Assembly: GCA_002332755.1 (NCBI GenBank)
Contig: DDBO01000115.1
Coordinates: 1-15,207, forward strand
DNA: 15,207 nucleotides
From: Bacteroidales bacterium UBA2030
Lineage (GTDB): Bacteria > Bacteroidota > Bacteroidia > Bacteroidales > TTA-H9
Direction: 5' to 3'
The notes beneath the pieces were generated by a model. The model worked only from the letters and a program-made list of their open reading frames with translations, searched no databases and was not told the DNA's origin. The number at the start of each line of letters is the position of its first letter. The first letter of the stretch is position 1. Below are positions 14,489 through 15,207 of this stretch, piece after piece. Made by a program: the position numbers and the translations under genes.

Positions 14489-14497
14489 CGCCAAAAA

Positions 14498-15207
14498 ATG
14501 CAAAAGATTAAAATTCTTTCTGTTGTTGGTGCAAGGCCCAATTTTATAAAAATTGCTCCCATTCACGATAAGTTTGTTACAAGTCCGAAGATTGAACATA
14601 GGATTTGTCATACAGGCCAGCACTATGATAATAAAATGTCTGATATTTTCTTTGCGGAGCTGGAAATGCCTCAACCATCATTTTTTTTAAATGCGGGAGG
14701 CGGTTCTCATGCTGAGCAGACAGCGACAATAATGGAAAGATTTGAGAAGGTATGTATTGAATATAAACCCGATATAGTCCTTGTACCTGGTGATGTGAAT
14801 AGTACATTGGCTTGCTCTCTGACAGCTTCTAAATTAGGAATTAAAGTTGGACACATAGAGGCAGGATTAAGAAGTTTTGATAGAACAATGCCAGAGGAAA
14901 TTAATCGGATAGTTACTGATTCAATTAGTGATTTTCTTTTTGTAACAGAGGCCTCTGGTTTGGTAAATCTTGGTAAAGAAGGCGTATCTCCTGAGAAAAT
15001 ATTTTTCGTTGGCAACACCATGATTGATACCTTGGTTAAATATTATTCAAAAATTAAATCTAAAAAAAAGTCCCTTGAATTTAACGTACATCAAAAGAAA
15101 TTTGTTGTGGTGACTTTTCATAGACCCAGCAATGTTGATAATCCTGAGAATCTCAGAAAGTTGGTCGATTTTATTGAGAAAATTAGTCATCAAATTGCTG
15201 TAATCTT
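14498..15207 (+). CDS. wecB: UDP-N-acetylglucosamine 2-epimerase (non-hydrolysing), 5' part
   Basis: The first 236 codons of a GT-B-fold epimerase interconverting UDP-GlcNAc and UDP-ManNAc (or a related 2-acetamido sugar), cut by the window edge; the full family is about 360-380 aa. Signatures present are VVGARPNFIKIAP (9-21), HTGQHYD (38-44), PGDVNST (97-103), HIEAGLRSFDRTMPEEINR (119-137) and VTFHRPSN with its conserved His. Asp99, Glu121, Glu134 and that His correspond to the usual catalytic set. The HRPSNVD form, rather than HRxEN, is seen in capsule and O-antigen versions. It supplies precursors for surface polysaccharide, and its position after an AT-rich shift suggests the first gene of such a locus. 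The substrate could also be a diacetamido sugar (WbpI type). Confidence 0.93.
   Translation, partial: MQKIKILSVVGARPNFIKIAPIHDKFVTSPKIEHRICHTGQHYDNKMSDIFFAELEMPQPSFFLNAGGGSHAEQTATIMERFEKVCIEYKPDIVLVPGDVNSTLACSLTASKLGIKVGHIEAGLRSFDRTMPEEINRIVTDSISDFLFVTEASGLVNLGKEGVSPEKIFFVGNTMIDTLVKYYSKIKSKKKSLEFNVHQKKFVVVTFHRPSNVDNPENLRKLVDFIEKISHQIAVI

Noticed and set aside
1..15207. tRNA, rRNA, CRISPR array, insertion sequence or attachment site
   Set aside because: No cloverleaf-like segments, regularly spaced direct repeats, transposase-like frames or terminal inverted repeats were recognised by eye.

Overview
The window looks like a chromosomal segment of an anaerobic or facultative member of the Bacteroidota, probably class Bacteroidia. 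The reasons are: a menF-menD-menB menaquinone cluster, a DUF4783-nadC pair, signal peptides ending in A-Q, a surface protein with the '(N)WYFG..' N-terminus typical of Bacteroidota secreted proteins, and several copies of the Bacteroidota -7 promoter box TAnnTTTG close to start codons. Shine-Dalgarno sites are not obvious, which also fits. No species can be named from the sequence.

Layout. The minus strand holds everything from 7 to 10429. Reading in the direction of transcription: rlmH (10429-9956) ends at a likely intrinsic terminator. Then comes a tight three-gene run: a 998-aa secreted TPR protein, a 566-aa outer-membrane beta-barrel protein, and a WtpA-like tungstate/molybdate-binding lipoprotein with no permease or ATPase gene beside it. 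Next is a menaquinone group: a YdiI-like hotdog thioesterase (likely MenI), isochorismate synthase MenF, MenD, and MenB at the window edge. The thioesterase and menF each carry the same -7 box, TACCTTTG. The plus strand holds 10547 to the end: a DUF4783 protein, nadC and a YihY/BrkB membrane protein, closely spaced. These are followed by a secreted 539-aa protein with Ig/PKD-like modules but no recognisable sorting domain, and the first 236 codons of a UDP-GlcNAc 2-epimerase (wecB-like) running off the right edge.

Function. MenF, MenD and MenB catalyse chorismate to isochorismate, to SEPHCHC, and later OSB-CoA to DHNA-CoA; the thioesterase would then release DHNA. MenH, MenC, MenE and MenA are not in the window and may lie beyond the left edge or elsewhere. 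NadC makes nicotinate mononucleotide. The right end changes character: base composition falls from about 60% GC in the YihY gene to about 37% in the last two genes, and the break falls inside the 539-aa gene. The epimerase suggests that a surface-polysaccharide locus begins there.

The points most worth a second look are the TPR/barrel/WtpA run with its orphan binding protein, the mosaic and possibly truncated secreted protein, an inverted repeat over that protein's start codon, and promoter boxes that force start-codon revisions or imply very short leaders. No RNA genes, CRISPR arrays, insertion sequences or attachment sites were seen, and no gene-free stretch exceeds 300 bases.
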